A stretch of 31,078 nt of DNA from the NCBI GenBank assembly GCA_905206455.1, contig CAJLHL010000016.1, positions 1 to 31,078 on the forward strand, written 5' to 3'. Origin of the DNA: an uncultured Eubacteriales bacterium. GTDB taxonomy: Bacteria > Bacillota > Clostridia > Peptostreptococcales > Anaerovoracaceae. Made by a program: the position numbers and the translations under genes. The notes under the pieces were generated by a model, which was not told where the DNA came from, did not search any database, and was given only the letters and a program-made list of their open reading frames with translations. Numbering within the stretch: the first letter of the stretch is position 1; the number at the start of each line of letters is the position of its first letter. Shown piece after piece: positions 7,618 through 15,544 of the stretch.

Positions 7618-7860
7618 GCTCATATATTTTTTTCTCGTCGCCTGCCCTCCTCTGATATGGCGTTCCGCCTTATTATTGTCCAGCACGTGCTTCACGTCTT
7701 TCGCCAGCGTCGGATTCAGCTCCGTGAGCCGCTCTGTCAGATCCTTGTGTACCGTGGATTTGCTGATTTTGAAATGTTTTGCCGCCCCGCGCACCGTGGT
7801 CTGCGTCTCCAGCACATAAGCCGCCAGCTCCAGCACGCGCTCTTCAATATAATCCTTCAT
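7600..7860 (-). CDS. spoIIID: sporulation transcriptional regulator SpoIIID
   Basis: Small DNA-binding protein of the mother cell that activates and represses sigma-E genes during sporulation. The 86 residues cover the full family length (about 80-95). A helix-turn-helix lies at about 21-44 (including A-A-K-H-F-K-I-S-K-S-T-V-H-K-D), followed by the characteristic basic C-terminus with H-I-R-G-G-Q-A-T-R-K-K-Y. The ATG has AAAGGGG about ten bases upstream. It converges on the spoIIQ-like gene and shares its terminator region; a sigma-E-like promoter precedes it. Its presence is strong evidence that the organism, or its recent ancestor, makes endospores. Confidence 0.97.
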   Translation of the reverse strand: MKDYIEERVLELAAYVLETQTTVRGAAKHFKISKSTVHKDLTERLTELNPTLAKDVKHVLDNNKAERHIRGGQATRKKYMSKKGMS

Positions 7861-7900
7861 ATATTTTTAACCCCTTTCGAGACGGAAAAGTCTATAGGAA

Positions 7901-7930
7901 AATATATGCGGAAAATATTTATGTTATGAT
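7901..7930 (-). promoter_or_regulatory. candidate sigma-E-type promoter for spoIIID
   Basis: On the minus strand ATCATAAC (7923-7930), a 14-base spacer and CATATATT (7901-7908). These resemble the mother-cell sigma-E boxes GKCATATT and CATACAMT, with the core TCATA and CATAnAnT kept. The predicted start is about 34 bases before the ATG. Confidence 0.5.
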
Positions 7931-8022
7931 ATACAAAAGAGCAAAACCGAACGGCTCTTCCTGAGAAAAAAACAGAGTGTAAAAATGATATATGCGATTC
8001 AGATATAAAAAAGGAGGCCGTC

Positions 8023-8877
8023 ATGTACATACGACAATTCGACTTTCCCGGAGAATCCGCGGAAATCAAATATATCTCCGGCTTTAAATACACCTGCTAT
8101 GATTCTTTTTATCCCTTCTGGATTTTTCCCGACAGGGGGTTGGAGACGATTGACTTTGAACCGATAACGATTTTCTGCGGCGGAAACGGTTCCGGAAAAA
8201 CCACAGCGCTCAATATTATCGCGGAAAAATTGGGGCTTCACAGAGACTCGGCTTTCAACCGGACTTCCTTTTTCAGGGATTTCACCGATATGTGCCGCTG
8301 CCGTACCTTCGGCGCAGTTCCAGAACACAGCTGTATTATCACCAGCGACGATGTTTTCGACTACATGCTGGACATCCGGACTCTCAACGAGGGAATTGAC
8401 ATCAGGAGAGAAGAGCTCTTTGCAGAATATACGGACGCCAGATATTCCGGCTTCAAACTGAATTCTCTGGACGATTACGATCAGCTGAAAAAAGTAAACA
8501 ACGCCCGGCGTCTTTCGAAATCGAAGTTCGCCAGGGGCGGCGTGATGGACAACGTGAGGGGCCGTTCCAACGGAGAAAACGCCTTCTCCTATTTCGCGGA
8601 CAGGATCCGGGAAAACGCCCTCTATCTGCTGGACGAACCGGAAAACAGCCTTTCCGCAGAACGCCAGCTGGAACTGGCTCGTTTTCTCGAAGATTCCGTC
8701 CGTTTCTTCGGCTGCCAGTTTATCCTGTCCACCCATTCGCCGTTTCTGCTGTCTTTGCGTGACGCCAGGATTTATAACTTCGACGCCCGCCCTATATCGG
8801 TCTGCCGGTGGACCGAATTGAAAAACGTCCGAACCTTTTTCGATTTCTTTATGACGCACCGTGAGGAATTCGGATAA
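8023..8877 (+). CDS. orphan ABC-type/AAA_21-like ATPase
   Basis: A 284-residue soluble ATP-binding protein of the SMC/ABC-like 'predicted ATPase' group (AAA_15/AAA_21). Visible are Walker A (G-G-N-G-S-G-K-T, 53-60), a degenerate signature with N-G-E (183-185), Walker B (Y-L-L-D-E-P-E, 201-207) and the switch histidine in S-T-H-S-P (236-240). The short insert between Walker A and Walker B leaves no room for a long coiled coil. It has AAGGAGG seven bases before the ATG and no co-oriented partner, so a role in a two-gene toxin or defence system (as with OLD/TOPRIM or Septu ATPases) is not supported here. The cellular function is unknown. Confidence 0.85.
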   Translation: MYIRQFDFPGESAEIKYISGFKYTCYDSFYPFWIFPDRGLETIDFEPITIFCGGNGSGKTTALNIIAEKLGLHRDSAFNRTSFFRDFTDMCRCRTFGAVPEHSCIITSDDVFDYMLDIRTLNEGIDIRREELFAEYTDARYSGFKLNSLDDYDQLKKVNNARRLSKSKFARGGVMDNVRGRSNGENAFSYFADRIRENALYLLDEPENSLSAERQLELARFLEDSVRFFGCQFILSTHSPFLLSLRDARIYNFDARPISVCRWTELKNVRTFFDFFMTHREEFG

Positions 8878-8880
8878 AGA

Positions 8881-8913
8881 AAGAGCAGTGCGACTCTGTT
8901 TCACACTGCTCTT
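8881..8913. terminator. hairpin between the ATPase gene and trmB
   Basis: AAGAGCAGTG (8881-8890) pairs perfectly with CACTGCTCTT (8904-8913), with a 13-base loop. On the minus strand it is followed by TCTTTAT, on the plus strand by a GC-rich stretch. It fits a modest terminator for trmB, and perhaps for both convergent genes. Confidence 0.55.
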
Positions 8914-8925
8914 CCGCGTCATTCT

Positions 8926-9807
8926 TCATTTTTTTTCATCCTCCGATGCCGTAATCCCTCCTGACGCACTGCATCCGTACCTCACCCTGCAGTAATAAAT
9001 CGGATTCCCCCGGGAGGAAAATTTCTCCTCATATTCTGTCATATAATTTTTGGATTCATACCCGGAAGCATGAAGGTCTTCTGTGTATTCCTCTTTCACC
9101 AGAGAATTCAAATCGAATTCCTCAGAGGAGAAACGGAACAGCGCTTCATTATCCGTTTTAAATTCCAGCGCGCTGCCCGGCTTTAAGACTCTTCCATACC
9201 CCTTCAGATAACAGGTATGCGTCAGCCGGCGCTTCGCGTGACGGGCTTTCGGCCACGGATCGCTGAAATTGAGATAAATTCCAGACAGTTCGTTTTCCGC
9301 AAAACAATCCGTCACTTCTCTGATATACATATTGGCAAAGATCAGATTCGGCGCGGCGGCATAAATAGTTCCAATAGCTTCCTTATCCGCTCCGGCTCCG
9401 CCTTGCAAATCTTTTGGATCATTTGCATCGTCTATAAGCAATTCGCTTTCAGACTTCGTCTTTGCTGCGAAAATCCCGGGATTCACCGCCTCCTCAAAAG
9501 GTTTTTCACTGCCGTCCGGCGATCTCAAATCCTCGTCGGAAAATTCACAGAAAAAACGTGCCGCTTTCTGCAGAGCCCGAAGCATGACGCTGGCATTTCC
9601 CTCCACTGCGATAAAATTTCTCTCGGGAAACGCTTTGGCCAGCGACAGGATAAACTGCCCCTTCCCGCATCCCAGCTCCATATAGATCGGCTGATCTCTT
9701 TCAAAAAACTCATTCCATTTCCCCTTCTGCGCCGCAGGATCGATCTGCCGGCCTCCGGAATAAACGCTGAGTTTTTCTTCCAGTCCTTTCAGCTTCCTCT
9801 GTCTCAT
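8926..9807 (-). CDS. trmB: tRNA (guanine-N7-)-methyltransferase with an internal insertion
   Basis: SAM-dependent enzyme that methylates G46 in the variable loop of tRNA. The SAM-binding E-L-G-C-G-K-G-Q-F motif (about 45-53), the family signature L-N-F-S-D-P-W-P-K-x-R-H-x-K-R-R-L (about 179-195), F-K-T-D-N and the C-terminal Y-M-T-E-Y-E-E-K-F are all present. At 293 residues it is some 75 longer than most bacterial TrmB: about 65 acidic, Ala/Gly-rich residues (roughly 86-152) are inserted between the A-L-Q-K-A helix and the next core strand. I chose the ATG at 9807, with AAAGGA upstream; a TTG two codons earlier is possible. It is the last gene of the aro-ecf cluster. Confidence 0.93.
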   Translation of the reverse strand: MRQRKLKGLEEKLSVYSGGRQIDPAAQKGKWNEFFERDQPIYMELGCGKGQFILSLAKAFPERNFIAVEGNASVMLRALQKAARFFCEFSDEDLRSPDGSEKPFEEAVNPGIFAAKTKSESELLIDDANDPKDLQGGAGADKEAIGTIYAAAPNLIFANMYIREVTDCFAENELSGIYLNFSDPWPKARHAKRRLTHTCYLKGYGRVLKPGSALEFKTDNEALFRFSSEEFDLNSLVKEEYTEDLHASGYESKNYMTEYEEKFSSRGNPIYYCRVRYGCSASGGITASEDEKK

Positions 9808-9827
9808 TACCAAAAATTTCCTTTCTT

Positions 9828-9923
9828 TTATGAATTCGCCTGCAGCAGCTTCGCTTCTGTATCGATCTTTTCAGCCGGACACAGGGGACGGCTGCCGTAT
9901 TTTGCGAAAAAATCCTCTGCCAC
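9828..9923 (-). CDS. possible micro-ORF between ecfT and trmB
   Basis: A GTG-initiated frame of 31 codons fills nearly the whole gap between ecfT and trmB and ends just before the trmB ribosome site. The residues (for example A-E-D-F-F-A-K-Y-G) look protein-like, and the frame is open a little further upstream into ecfT, but no convincing ribosome site is seen. It may be a small protein, a decayed gene end or chance. No function is proposed. Confidence 0.22.
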   Translation of the reverse strand: MAEDFFAKYGSRPLCPAEKIDTEAKLLQANS

Positions 9924-9925
9924 GA

Positions 9926-10747
9926 TCAGAACATCGCAAGCAGCATATCAAATAGGTACGGCTCTGCAATAACCGCGGCGGCAAAGAGAATCAGCGCCGC
10001 CGCAGCTCCCGCGTCGCATCTTTGCAGCTTCATCACGTGAAGTCTCGTCCGTCCCTCGCCTCCCCGGTAGCACCGCGCTTCCATAGCCATCGCCAGATCC
10101 TGGGCGATCCGGAAAGCGCCTATAAACAGCGGGATGAGCAGCGGAATCAGACTCTTCATCCTCTGAATGAGGTTCCCGCTCTCGAAATCCGCCCCCCGCG
10201 CCTGCTGCGCTTTCATGATTTTATCCGCTTCCTGAATCAGCATCGGGATAAACCGCAGTGCGATCGACATCATGATAGCGATCTCATGCGCCGGAAAACC
10301 GAACCGGGAGAGAGGGCTCAGAAGAGATTCAAAGCCGTCGGTCAGCTGCATCGGTTTCGTGGTATACGTCAGAAGCGACGTTCCGAATACGAGCATCAGA
10401 AGCCGAAAAGCCATAAAAAAGGCCTGCCGTACGCCCTGCTCCGTAATCTTCAGCGGTCCGGCCGATACCAGAATCGTTCCCGGATACATAAACATATTTA
10501 TAATAAATGTAATGATTAAAATCACGGCGATCGGTTTCATTCCCCGGAGAATAAAGCGAAAAGGAACGCCGGAAACCACGATGACCGCCCCGACAAATAC
10601 GGCGGCTACCGCATAGCCGAAGAAATCCCGGATCAGAAACAGCAGGATGATGTATACGATAACCGCGATGATTTTCGTCCTGGCATCCAGACGGTGAATA
10701 ACAGAATCTTTCGGATAATATTGTCCGAGGGTAATGTCTCTCAGCAT
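9926..10747 (-). CDS. ecfT: energy-coupling factor transporter transmembrane protein EcfT
   Basis: Membrane scaffold of an ECF vitamin transporter: it links the EcfA ATPases to exchangeable substrate-binding S proteins encoded elsewhere. The 273 residues show several hydrophobic helices and two coupling-helix signatures: A-R-G at 183-185 and the variant A-R-C-Y-R-G at 224-229, where many EcfT proteins have a second A-R-G. Its start overlaps the EcfA stop by seven bases (ATGCTGA), implying coupled translation. In many Firmicutes ecfT is followed by truA and rplM-rpsI; here trmB follows instead. Confidence 0.95.
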   Translation of the reverse strand: MLRDITLGQYYPKDSVIHRLDARTKIIAVIVYIILLFLIRDFFGYAVAAVFVGAVIVVSGVPFRFILRGMKPIAVILIITFIINMFMYPGTILVSAGPLKITEQGVRQAFFMAFRLLMLVFGTSLLTYTTKPMQLTDGFESLLSPLSRFGFPAHEIAIMMSIALRFIPMLIQEADKIMKAQQARGADFESGNLIQRMKSLIPLLIPLFIGAFRIAQDLAMAMEARCYRGGEGRTRLHVMKLQRCDAGAAAALILFAAAVIAEPYLFDMLLAMF

Positions 10748-12669
10748 TTTTCTTCCTCCCGCCTCTGTTTGTCTTCCGGCGGCGATGCTTCGGAAGACAT
10801 CGGCCTTATGAAGACGCGGAGAGTGTCGGTGTCCGCCCGTGCGGTCAGGGCGCTTCCATCCCGCAGTTTCGCGTCTTTTTTACCGGTATCCCTCTGAAAA
10901 TATCTTTCGATGACATCTGCGGCTTCCCGGGCGAATAACACCCCTTCCCCGACAGAAACGCCGTTTTCTCTCATGAGATCCAAAAGTTCCGCGGCCTCCG
11001 GCAGGCCCAAACCGACGCTTTTCAGCAGACCAGGTTCGGAAAATACCTCCCGCGGCGTACCGCACCGGAGAAGACGCCCCTGGTCCATCACCAGAATTCT
11101 GTCGCACAATCGGGCTGCGTCATCCATATTATGGGTGACGAGAATCACCGTAGTTCCGCGTTTTTCTCTGATCCGGCAGACCATATCCAGAATTTCACGG
11201 TGCGTTTCCGGATCCAGCCCTGCAGTAGGCTCATCCAGAATCAGAATTTCCGGCTGCATCGCTAATACGCCGGCGATAGCCGCCCGGCGCTTCTGTCCTC
11301 CGGACAGATCGAAGGGCGAACGCCTGGCAAAAGTCTCGTAAGAAAGATCCACTAACTGCAGAGCTTCTTTTACTCTCCGCAGAATTTCCTCTTCGCTGAA
11401 ACCGATATTTTTCGGTCCGTAGGCTACATCTTTTTCCACGGTTTCTTCAAAAAGCTGATATTCCGGATATTGAAAGACAAGTCCCACTTTTCTCCGCACA
11501 TCTCGAAGCACCGTATTTTTTGCCGTGATATCGCAGCCGTCCACGACAATGGTTCCCCGATCAGGTTTCAGAAGCCCGTTAAAATGCTGTATCAACGTAG
11601 ATTTTCCGGAACCGGTATGACCGATAATCCCGATAAATTCTCCGCGCTTCACAGAAAGAGAAACATCCTGCAGGGCGTATGTCTCGTCCGGCTGTCCCTT
11701 ACCGTATATATAATCGATATGTTCCGCCGTCAGCACAGCGTCTGTTTCACCCTGCACCGCCGTACGATCGGACGGCTTGCTGCCGGATAAAAAATCCTGT
11801 TTCTCCTGCCGAGGTGTAAAACTTTCCGCGGGCAGACTGCACAGATAAGACGCCAGCCCGCTGATGGAGAGCACTTCCTGCGGTATGGAGAATCCTTTCC
11901 GGCGCAGATGCTGACGGATATCCACCGCCGCCGGAAGTTCCAGACCCAGTTCACGAAGTCTCTGCTCATTTTCAAAAATCTGCGGAGGAGATCCGTCCAT
12001 AACGACTTTTCCGCCATCCATGACGATGATACGATCGGCTTCTACAGCCTCTTCCATAAAATGAGTGATCAGGATCACGGTGATCCCGTCCTGTCTGAGA
12101 GACCGGACGATCTCCATGACCTCCCGGCGTCCTTTTGGATCCAGCATCGCCGTGGGCTCGTCAAAAATAATACACTGAGGACGCATAGCCACGACGCCTG
12201 CGATAGCGACTCTCTGTTTCTGACCGCCGGAGAGCATATGAGGAGATTTCTTCCGCAGTTCATAGATTCCCACGCGCTTCATCGCATCGTCAATCCTGCG
12301 CCGTATCTCCTCTGCGGGAATTCCCAGGTTTTCCGGTCCGAAAGCCACATCATCCTCTACCACGGCAGAGATCAGCTGGTTATCGGGATTCTGAAAGACC
12401 ATCCCCGCGCTGCTGCGGATTTCCCATACCCGTTCTTCCTGACGGGTATTGATTCCGCAGACGATGACATCACCTTCCTTCGGGATCAGAAGCGCGTTCA
12501 GCTGCTTTGATAAAGTCGACTTCCCGGATCCGTTGCGTCCCAGCACAGCGGTAAAAGAACCCTTTTCAATTTCGAAACCGATCCCGTTCAGAGCCTTTAC
12601 CGCACCCGCGCCCTCTTCCTCCGGCGGATACTCGAAAGTCAGATTCTCAATGCGAATGATCTTTTCCAC
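10741..12669 (-). CDS. fused EcfA1-EcfA2 ECF transporter ATPase
   Basis: A single 642-residue protein with two complete ABC ATPase domains that energises ECF vitamin uptake with EcfT. Domain 1 (about 4-250): Walker A G-R-N-G-S-G-K-S-T (44-52), L-S-G-G-Q (146-150), Walker B Asp170-Glu171, switch His203. Domain 2 (about 312-560): Walker A G-H-T-G-S-G-K-S-T (350-358), L-S-G-G-Q (455-459), Walker B Asp479-Glu480, His513. A linker of some 50 residues joins them and a hydrophilic tail follows. The order matches separate ecfA1 and ecfA2 genes found after rplQ in many Firmicutes. The start is a GTG directly abutting the chorismate mutase stop, with only a weak AGGTG ribosome site. I see no stop or frameshift between the domains. 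Confidence 0.94.
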   Translation of the reverse strand: MEKIIRIENLTFEYPPEEEGAGAVKALNGIGFEIEKGSFTAVLGRNGSGKSTLSKQLNALLIPKEGDVIVCGINTRQEERVWEIRSSAGMVFQNPDNQLISAVVEDDVAFGPENLGIPAEEIRRRIDDAMKRVGIYELRKKSPHMLSGGQKQRVAIAGVVAMRPQCIIFDEPTAMLDPKGRREVMEIVRSLRQDGITVILITHFMEEAVEADRIIVMDGGKVVMDGSPPQIFENEQRLRELGLELPAAVDIRQHLRRKGFSIPQEVLSISGLASYLCSLPAESFTPRQEKQDFLSGSKPSDRTAVQGETDAVLTAEHIDYIYGKGQPDETYALQDVSLSVKRGEFIGIIGHTGSGKSTLIQHFNGLLKPDRGTIVVDGCDITAKNTVLRDVRRKVGLVFQYPEYQLFEETVEKDVAYGPKNIGFSEEEILRRVKEALQLVDLSYETFARRSPFDLSGGQKRRAAIAGVLAMQPEILILDEPTAGLDPETHREILDMVCRIREKRGTTVILVTHNMDDAARLCDRILVMDQGRLLRCGTPREVFSEPGLLKSVGLGLPEAAELLDLMRENGVSVGEGVLFAREAADVIERYFQRDTGKKDAKLRDGSALTARADTDTLRVFIRPMSSEASPPEDKQRREEEKC

Positions 12670-13014
12670 CTAACGCACCTGCTTTTTCGCTTTTTCTGCT
12701 TCCCGGACGTCCTCTCCCTGAGAAACGGCCCGCTGCTTTTTCTCCTGCTGTTCTTCGACCATTTTTTCCTGCATTCTCCGGCTCACCTCCATCATCCGCT
12801 GAAAGAGGGCCGCCGCATAATCGCCGTATGCTTCTCCTGCGCGCATCCGCGCCCGATCGAGGATACTCTGTTCCCTTCCCGGATGAAACACGGGAATACT
12901 GTTCTCGATTTTATATTCCGCGACGTTTTTTACCAGATCCATCCGTCGGCAAAACAGATCTAAGATCTGAGCGTCGATTTCGTCGATCTGTTCTCTGATT
13001 TCGTCCAGATTCAT
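12670..13014 (-). CDS. chorismate mutase, AroQ type, with hydrophilic tail
   Basis: Converts chorismate to prephenate, the branch point towards Phe and Tyr. The first 85 or so residues form the all-helical AroQ domain, with active-site positions matching Arg7, Arg23/24, Lys35, Arg47 and Glu48 of the family pattern. The remaining part (about 86-114) is a charged Lys/Glu/Gln tail not needed for the fold. No prephenate dehydratase or dehydrogenase domain is attached, so this is a monofunctional enzyme. Its ATG overlaps the aroC stop (ATGA), and it abuts the EcfA start, placing it inside one coupled unit. No regulatory domain is visible. Confidence 0.92.
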   Translation of the reverse strand: MNLDEIREQIDEIDAQILDLFCRRMDLVKNVAEYKIENSIPVFHPGREQSILDRARMRAGEAYGDYAAALFQRMMEVSRRMQEKMVEEQQEKKQRAVSQGEDVREAEKAKKQVR

Positions 13015-14105
13015 AAAGATTCCTCCTGCTCCAAAATCATATCTGTGATAACAACAGCTGCCACCGCCTCAGCAACCGGGACGGCCCGCACCGCCACACA
13101 GGGATCGTGACGTCCTCTCACTCCCATCGCCGCCTCTTCTTTCTTTCGGTAATCGATACTTTTCTGAGGTTTTCCGATGGACGGCGTCGGCTTAAACGCC
13201 ATTCTGGCGATGACAGGCATACCGGAGGAAATTCCTCCTAATACGCCGCCGTGATGGTTTGTCCTCGTCTTTACGCCGCCATCTTCTGAAATATAGAATT
13301 CGTCGTTGTTTTCGCTGCCTTTCAGCAGGGCTGCGGAAAACCCTGCGCCGAATTCCACGCCTTTGACCGCAGGAATTCCGTAGAATCCATAGGCAAGCCG
13401 CCCCTCCACCGTATCGAAAATAGGCGAACCGACGCCGGCAGGCAGACCGACGATGCCCAATTCCACCACACCGCCCACGGAGTCCGCATTTTGCCGCGCT
13501 TCTTCGATGACATTCCGCATTTCCATTTCGCTTTCTTCCCGTATCACCGGAAATTTCCTTTTTCCCGGAGACAACAGTTGCTCCGCCGTCAGATGGACTT
13601 CGTCGAACCGCAGGTCCTCCGCTTCGCCTACCGCTACCAGATGCGCTCCGATGTAAATTCCTCTCTCTTTCAGATACTGCCTGCAAAGGCCTCCGGCAAA
13701 GACGAGGGGCGCTGTCAGACGCGCCGAAAAATGACCTCCGCCTCTCACATCGTTAAACCCCCGGTACCGCACAAATCCGGTATAATCCGCATGCCCCGGC
13801 CGCGCTACCGAAACTACATTTTTATAATCCGCCGAATGCTGATCCTTATTGGCGATCACGCAGGCGATCGGTGTTCCGCAGGTGACGTCGTCCAGTACGC
13901 CGGACAAAATCTGCGGCAGATCCTCCTCTCTCCGGGGAGTAGCCGTCTTATCTCTGCCCGGAGCTCTCCTTTTCATAAAAGTCAGAAGCTCGTCCATATC
14001 GATCTTCATACCCGCGGGGAAACCGTCGATCACCGCGCCGATCCCCCTGCCGTGAGATTCTCCGAACACCGAAACTTTCAATTTATTACCTATCTGAGAT
14101 GACAT
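13011..14105 (-). CDS. aroC: chorismate synthase
   Basis: Last common step of the shikimate pathway: FMN-dependent conversion of 5-enolpyruvylshikimate-3-phosphate to chorismate. The 364 residues match the family. Signatures are G-E-S-H-G (15-19, with the catalytic His), the R-P-G-H-A-D and R-G-G-G-H-F-S-A-R blocks in the middle, and G-R-H-D-P-C near the C-terminus. The ATG at 14105 has GGGAGGA seven bases upstream; upstream in-frame starts lie inside aroA and lack ribosome sites. It overlaps the end of aroA by 20 bases and the chorismate mutase start by four. Confidence 0.97.
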   Translation of the reverse strand: MSSQIGNKLKVSVFGESHGRGIGAVIDGFPAGMKIDMDELLTFMKRRAPGRDKTATPRREEDLPQILSGVLDDVTCGTPIACVIANKDQHSADYKNVVSVARPGHADYTGFVRYRGFNDVRGGGHFSARLTAPLVFAGGLCRQYLKERGIYIGAHLVAVGEAEDLRFDEVHLTAEQLLSPGKRKFPVIREESEMEMRNVIEEARQNADSVGGVVELGIVGLPAGVGSPIFDTVEGRLAYGFYGIPAVKGVEFGAGFSAALLKGSENNDEFYISEDGGVKTRTNHHGGVLGGISSGMPVIARMAFKPTPSIGKPQKSIDYRKKEEAAMGVRGRHDPCVAVRAVPVAEAVAAVVITDMILEQEESL

Positions 14106-15528
14106 CTGCTCTTCCTCCCAATCTTCTGAATTCATCAAAAAAGTCAGGATAGCTCTTTTGAACGGCCTCCGCTTCACTGATGACGACCGGCTCCTCGCAG
14201 GAAAGAGCCGCGACGGCCATAGACATGACGATCCGATGATCGTTATAGCCGCTGACTCTGCAGCCGCCTCTGCGCCGTCCTCCGGTTACGGTCAGCTCGT
14301 CCTCTTTCTCCTCTGCCGTCACACCCAGGCGGGTAAGACAATCCGCCATGGCGGAAAGACGGTCGCACTCCTTGATGCGCAGTCTCGACGCGTTATAGAA
14401 ACGGCTGGTGCCCTCTGCACAGGCTGCGGCTACAGACAGCACCGGAATCACGTCTGGAATATTCCCGCTGTCCGCTTCCAGCGCCTTCAGTCCCAGACCG
14501 CTTCCTTCGCCGTATTTTTCCGGCGCCCGAACGATCAGATCAGGATACTCGCGGATCACTTCAGCGCCGAACCGCTCAATGATATTCGCAGCCTCCCGGT
14601 CGCCCTGAACGCTGTCACTCCGCAGACCGGTGATCTTCAGTTCAGAACCGCAGGCAGCAGCCGCCAGCCAGAACGCAGCCTGGGAATAGTCTCCCTCCAC
14701 AGAGATATCCGTAGCCTGGTATCTCTGATTTCCGGGTACCCGAAAGCCGTATTCCGTCTCTTCTACCCGTACGCCGAAATCGCTGAGCATTTGCTGTGTC
14801 AGTGCGATATAACCGACGGATTCCATTTTCCCTTTGACGCGAATCTCGCTGTCTCCTTTCAGCAGAGGCAGCGCAAACATCAGGCCCGAGAAATACTGAG
14901 AACTCACATTTCCGGGAAGTTCATATACGCCGGGCCTCAGCCGTCCGCAGATCTCAAAAGGCAGAAAATCTCTGCCGTCGGGCAAAAATGTGACGCCGTT
15001 TTTCTTCATTTCCTCTGCCAGCGGCGTCATCGGACGCTGAGGCAGCTTTCCTCTGCCCTCGAAAGCCGCGTCTTTCCCCAGCGCGGCGGCGATAGGCAGG
15101 ACAAAGCGAAAAGTGGATCCGCTTTCATTGCAGTCCAGAACGACCGGTGAAACTGGACTGACCGGGTCTTCACATTGCCCGGATACCGTTTCAGCTCCGC
15201 CTCTGCCTGCTTCGCCGCGCAATTCTTCCGTTTCCTCCTCTGTACTGGTAAATTCCCCGCTTTTTCCGTCTCGACGGACGGCGCCGCTATTTTTTCCGGA
15301 AATTCCGTCGACCGCCACGGCGATCCCGTCGCCTATGCGCCGGATCTTCGCGCCCAGTGCGGTCATGCACCCTATCGTCGCTTCCATATCTTTGGATTCC
15401 GAAATTCCCCGCACCACAGACCGGCCCTCCGCCAGAGATGCGCAGATCAGGGCTCTGTGCGCCATCGACTTGGACGGAGGCACCTGAACCGTACCTTTCA
15501 ATTTTCCCGGATAGACTTTTATATCCAT
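14086..15528 (-). CDS. aroA: EPSP synthase (3-phosphoshikimate 1-carboxyvinyltransferase) with an insertion
   Basis: Transfers enolpyruvate from PEP to shikimate-3-phosphate. Conserved points are P-S-K-S with Lys20, N-E-S-G-S-T-F-R (134-141), R-P-M (165-167), S-S-Q (209-211), Asp359, the K-E-C-D-R block (386-390), N-D-H-R (429-432) and Lys458. The 134-141 block replaces the common G-N-S-G-T-T form. At 480 residues it is about 50 longer than usual: a Gly/Glu/Ser-rich insert (about 76-128) precedes the N-E-S-G-S-T block. The ATG at 15528 is chosen because AGGAG sits six bases upstream; the ATG two codons earlier directly abuts that site. Confidence 0.95.
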   Translation of the reverse strand: MDIKVYPGKLKGTVQVPPSKSMAHRALICASLAEGRSVVRGISESKDMEATIGCMTALGAKIRRIGDGIAVAVDGISGKNSGAVRRDGKSGEFTSTEEETEELRGEAGRGGAETVSGQCEDPVSPVSPVVLDCNESGSTFRFVLPIAAALGKDAAFEGRGKLPQRPMTPLAEEMKKNGVTFLPDGRDFLPFEICGRLRPGVYELPGNVSSQYFSGLMFALPLLKGDSEIRVKGKMESVGYIALTQQMLSDFGVRVEETEYGFRVPGNQRYQATDISVEGDYSQAAFWLAAAACGSELKITGLRSDSVQGDREAANIIERFGAEVIREYPDLIVRAPEKYGEGSGLGLKALEADSGNIPDVIPVLSVAAACAEGTSRFYNASRLRIKECDRLSAMADCLTRLGVTAEEKEDELTVTGGRRRGGCRVSGYNDHRIVMSMAVAALSCEEPVVISEAEAVQKSYPDFFDEFRRLGGRADVISDR

Positions 15529-15544
15529 AATCATCTCCTATATC

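Noticed and set aside
7999..8922. 307-codon minus-strand frame antisense to the orphan ATPase gene
   Set aside because: It lies opposite a gene with intact Walker motifs and a good ribosome site; the antisense translation shows no recognisable domain and covers a terminator hairpin.
9217..9972. 251-codon plus-strand frame opposite trmB and the end of ecfT
   Set aside because: It runs across two real genes and a gap, with no family features.
14158..15150. 330-codon plus-strand frame antisense to aroA
   Set aside because: The opposite strand encodes EPSP synthase with all catalytic residues; the antisense product is His/Arg/Gln-rich, typical of a shadow frame.
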